Below are positions 61,937 to 64,000 of a stretch of 64,000 nt of DNA, one piece after another. This DNA comes from Clostridium_AM sp963780135. Lineage in GTDB: Bacteria > Bacillota > Clostridia > Clostridiales > Clostridiaceae. Position 1 is the stretch's first letter; every line of letters starts with the position of its first letter. The notes beneath the pieces are model-generated. The model was not told the origin of the DNA, did not search any database, and saw only the letters and a list, made by a program, of their open reading frames with translations. The translations under genes and the position numbers were made by a program. The stretch covers positions 1,984,001 through 2,048,000 of the forward strand of contig CAWAAR010000003.1 of assembly GCA_963780135.1 (NCBI GenBank), given 5' to 3'.

Positions 61937-64000
61937 ATGAGACAAATTATTGTAGAGCAGGGAAATGAGTTTAAAGTTAAAGTAAGGGAGATAACAAATA
62001 ACATAAGAGTAAATGATATTTTTGCAAATGATATATTTGGAGATGCTTACAAGCAGTCAGCTCTAAGAGTTGAAGAAATAGTGGCAGTGACAAAAAGCTT
62101 AATTAAAAATAATAAAGGTAATTCATCCCATGTCGATTATCTTAATAATATAATTGCTTTTACTGGTGAACGAGGTCAGGGTAAAAGCAGTGCCATGCTT
62201 TCGTTCACTGAATATTTGAAAAAATTATCAAATATTGATACAAATAATGTCTTCGGTGAAGCAACAAGAGAGTTTAATTTTATTTCACTGGAAACAATTG
62301 ATCCTTCAGCATTTGAGGATATGAATAACATTTTGGAAGTAGTTATTGCAAGGATGTACAATAATTTTGAGAAAAAATATAGATCTGACAATACTTGTGT
62401 TCCAAAAGATAAAAAGAATAAAATCATGGATCTTTTTCAAAAGGTTTATGAAAGTTTATGCTTGATTAGAAATCCGAGTAAACTTGAAGATCTTGAGTAT
62501 GATTATGAGAGTAGTATTCAAAGAATCGCACGTATAGGAGATATCACAAATCTTAGAATGGATATTATAGAACTAGTAAGGGAATATTTGAGTATATTTG
62601 CTGGAGGTAATCAGAAAAGCTTTTTAATAATCCCAATTGATGATTTAGATATTAATATTAAATATGCTTATAAAATAACAGAACAGATAAGAAAATACTT
62701 GATTATTCCTAATGTAATAATTATTATGGCCATAAATATTGAGCAGTTAAAAAAGTGTGTTGAGAAGGAGTTTAGAGAACAGCTTTCAATCTTGATAAAT
62801 GAAGAAAATCGGCTTAGTAAAGATGAACCTGTAAATATGGCAGCCAGATATGTGGAGAAGCTAATTCCCGATGGTAGGAAAATTAGTTTACCAGAAATTC
62901 GTGCTATATCTCAAAATGGAAATGATGATATAGAATTGATCTATTACAAAGAAGAAATTGAAAATAATTTACTAAAAAAAGAAAATTGGAAAGGTATTGA
63001 AAAAACAATACTTGGGTACATATTTAACAAAACTGGAATTGCTTTTGTAAAGCCTCAAAATGATGTTCATAATATTATACCAAATACACTAAGAGAAGTT
63101 GTAAATCTTTTATCTGTTTTAGGAAAAATGCAGGATTTTATTGATAAGAAAACACGACTTTCAAATATTAATATATTTGAGGATTATTTTCTCAATACGT
63201 GGATTCCTGGTAATCTGGATGATGGGCATATTAATATGATACGAGAGCTATATTCGGAAAATAACAATAAGAAGCATAGGTTTATTTGTACAAACATCAT
63301 GAAAATATTAGAGACTCATAAATTATATACGATTGACATTCAGGCAGATGGATTGTTTGATAAAGCAAAGGACCAGTTTTATACAAAAAATAAAGATTAT
63401 ATGCAATATTCATTAGGAGATGTAATTTCATGGTTAGACTTTCTTGGAAACCGATTCGTCGATAATGAAATTAATAATTTCGTCTTTGCTATTAAAACAA
63501 TATATTCAATTGCAATGAATAAAATGGTTTTGATTGAAACAGAAGATATATTAGATCAGCCCAACCGAATATATAAATTTATTGGAGGAGATATTTGGGG
63601 TTATAATCTTGCTCGTGTACAAAAGAGAAATCCTCTTACTAAAACATTTAATACTGGATATATTGAAAATATTGTTTATAGAAGTGAAAAAGTAATAAGA
63701 AGAGAACAAGCAGATAAGGCTAAGAATAATTCAAGTAGAACAAATTTTGAATATGACATAAAAAAGGTGTTGGGTGAAGAGCTTGAAATATCAGAAATTG
63801 TGGATCGTATAAAGCCAAATAATTTGAATGAAGAAATTGCACGAAAAATAGTGAATATGACATTTTGTTCGAGATACTATATAGATAAAGCTAATTCAAA
63901 TTTCATTTCATTTAATAGTGCATATAGGAGAAAGGCAGAATTCGGTATAGATCAATTGTTTATTTCAGCAGTTGATTTGAAACATTTGTATATTAGAGGT
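61937..64000 (+). CDS. KAP-like P-loop NTPase (3' end outside window)
   Basis: The frame is open from ATG 61937 (AAGGGAGGAAC before it) to the window edge, at least 688 residues. The P-loop GERGQGKSS (about 78-86) begins a KAP/STAND-type NTPase domain, and Walker B lies near 229-240 (FLIIPIDDLDINI), followed by EQIRKYLIIPNVIIIMAI. The C-terminal part seen so far (300-688) is helical and not assigned. No membrane helix is obvious. KAP-type ATPases occur in some phage-defence systems, but that role is inference. It follows an IS110 element. Confidence 0.75.
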   Translation, partial: MRQIIVEQGNEFKVKVREITNNIRVNDIFANDIFGDAYKQSALRVEEIVAVTKSLIKNNKGNSSHVDYLNNIIAFTGERGQGKSSAMLSFTEYLKKLSNIDTNNVFGEATREFNFISLETIDPSAFEDMNNILEVVIARMYNNFEKKYRSDNTCVPKDKKNKIMDLFQKVYESLCLIRNPSKLEDLEYDYESSIQRIARIGDITNLRMDIIELVREYLSIFAGGNQKSFLIIPIDDLDINIKYAYKITEQIRKYLIIPNVIIIMAINIEQLKKCVEKEFREQLSILINEENRLSKDEPVNMAARYVEKLIPDGRKISLPEIRAISQNGNDDIELIYYKEEIENNLLKKENWKGIEKTILGYIFNKTGIAFVKPQNDVHNIIPNTLREVVNLLSVLGKMQDFIDKKTRLSNINIFEDYFLNTWIPGNLDDGHINMIRELYSENNNKKHRFICTNIMKILETHKLYTIDIQADGLFDKAKDQFYTKNKDYMQYSLGDVISWLDFLGNRFVDNEINNFVFAIKTIYSIAMNKMVLIETEDILDQPNRIYKFIGGDIWGYNLARVQKRNPLTKTFNTGYIENIVYRSEKVIRREQADKAKNNSSRTNFEYDIKKVLGEELEISEIVDRIKPNNLNEEIARKIVNMTFCSRYYIDKANSNFISFNSAYRRKAEFGIDQLFISAVDLKHLYIRG

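Overview
The window looks like chromosome of a low-GC, Gram-positive anaerobe of Clostridium type. The signs are A/T-rich DNA, strong GGAGG ribosome sites, many T-tailed terminators, a surface protein with three CWB2 anchoring repeats, a cell-wall/plant-polymer glycosidase locus, a microcompartment shell gene and oxygen-sensitive iron-sulfur enzymes. The species cannot be named from the sequence alone.

Layout. 1-449: agrB (quorum-peptide processing), running off the left edge. 0.6-1.0 kb: a MITE-like element. 1.1-16.1 kb: mostly single housekeeping or accessory genes (BNR-repeat membrane protein, amino-acid permease, DUF166 protein, membrane esterase, 2-hydroxyacid dehydrogenase, cyclophilin lipoprotein plus methyltransferase, ECF sigma factor with a membrane partner, a frameshifted GGDEF protein, a WYL regulator with a DJ-1/PfpI protein). 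16.6-23.8 kb: a secreted GH127-type arabinofuranosidase, a 5'-deleted second GH127 gene and a CWB2-anchored surface protein. 23.8-25.4 kb: promoter, TPP riboswitch, terminator, thiW-thiM. 25.5-29.0 kb: an orphan microcompartment shell gene and a MalT/LuxR-type regulator. 29.1-35.6 kb: a duplicated unit (giant surface protein plus Rpn-type nuclease) in which each copy has lost a different gene. 35.6-47.4 kb: HD-GYP protein, AAA-ATPase/nuclease, secreted lipase, a GC-richer TetR plus PEP-synthase/rifampin-phosphotransferase-like pair, an LRR surface protein and an AI-2E-type permease.

47.9-59.8 kb is the most striking part. Two complete but divergent nitrogenase-like sets (H-D-K) lie in one direction on either side of hypF-hypC-hypD-hypE. 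The first set and the hyp genes are packed with overlaps or gaps of a few bases, so they read as one operon. HypC/D/E/F build the Fe(CN)2CO unit of [NiFe]-hydrogenases, yet the window has no hydrogenase subunit and no hypA or hypB. It also lacks nifB, nifE and nifN, so this is not a nitrogen-fixation locus. A small mobile cassette encoding a four-helix-bundle protein, flanked by a perfect 22-bp inverted repeat, sits between hypE and the second set.

60.1-61.8 kb: an IS110-family element with a likely bridge-RNA leader. 61.9 kb to the end: a large KAP-like P-loop NTPase cut by the window edge, a possible start of a defence region.
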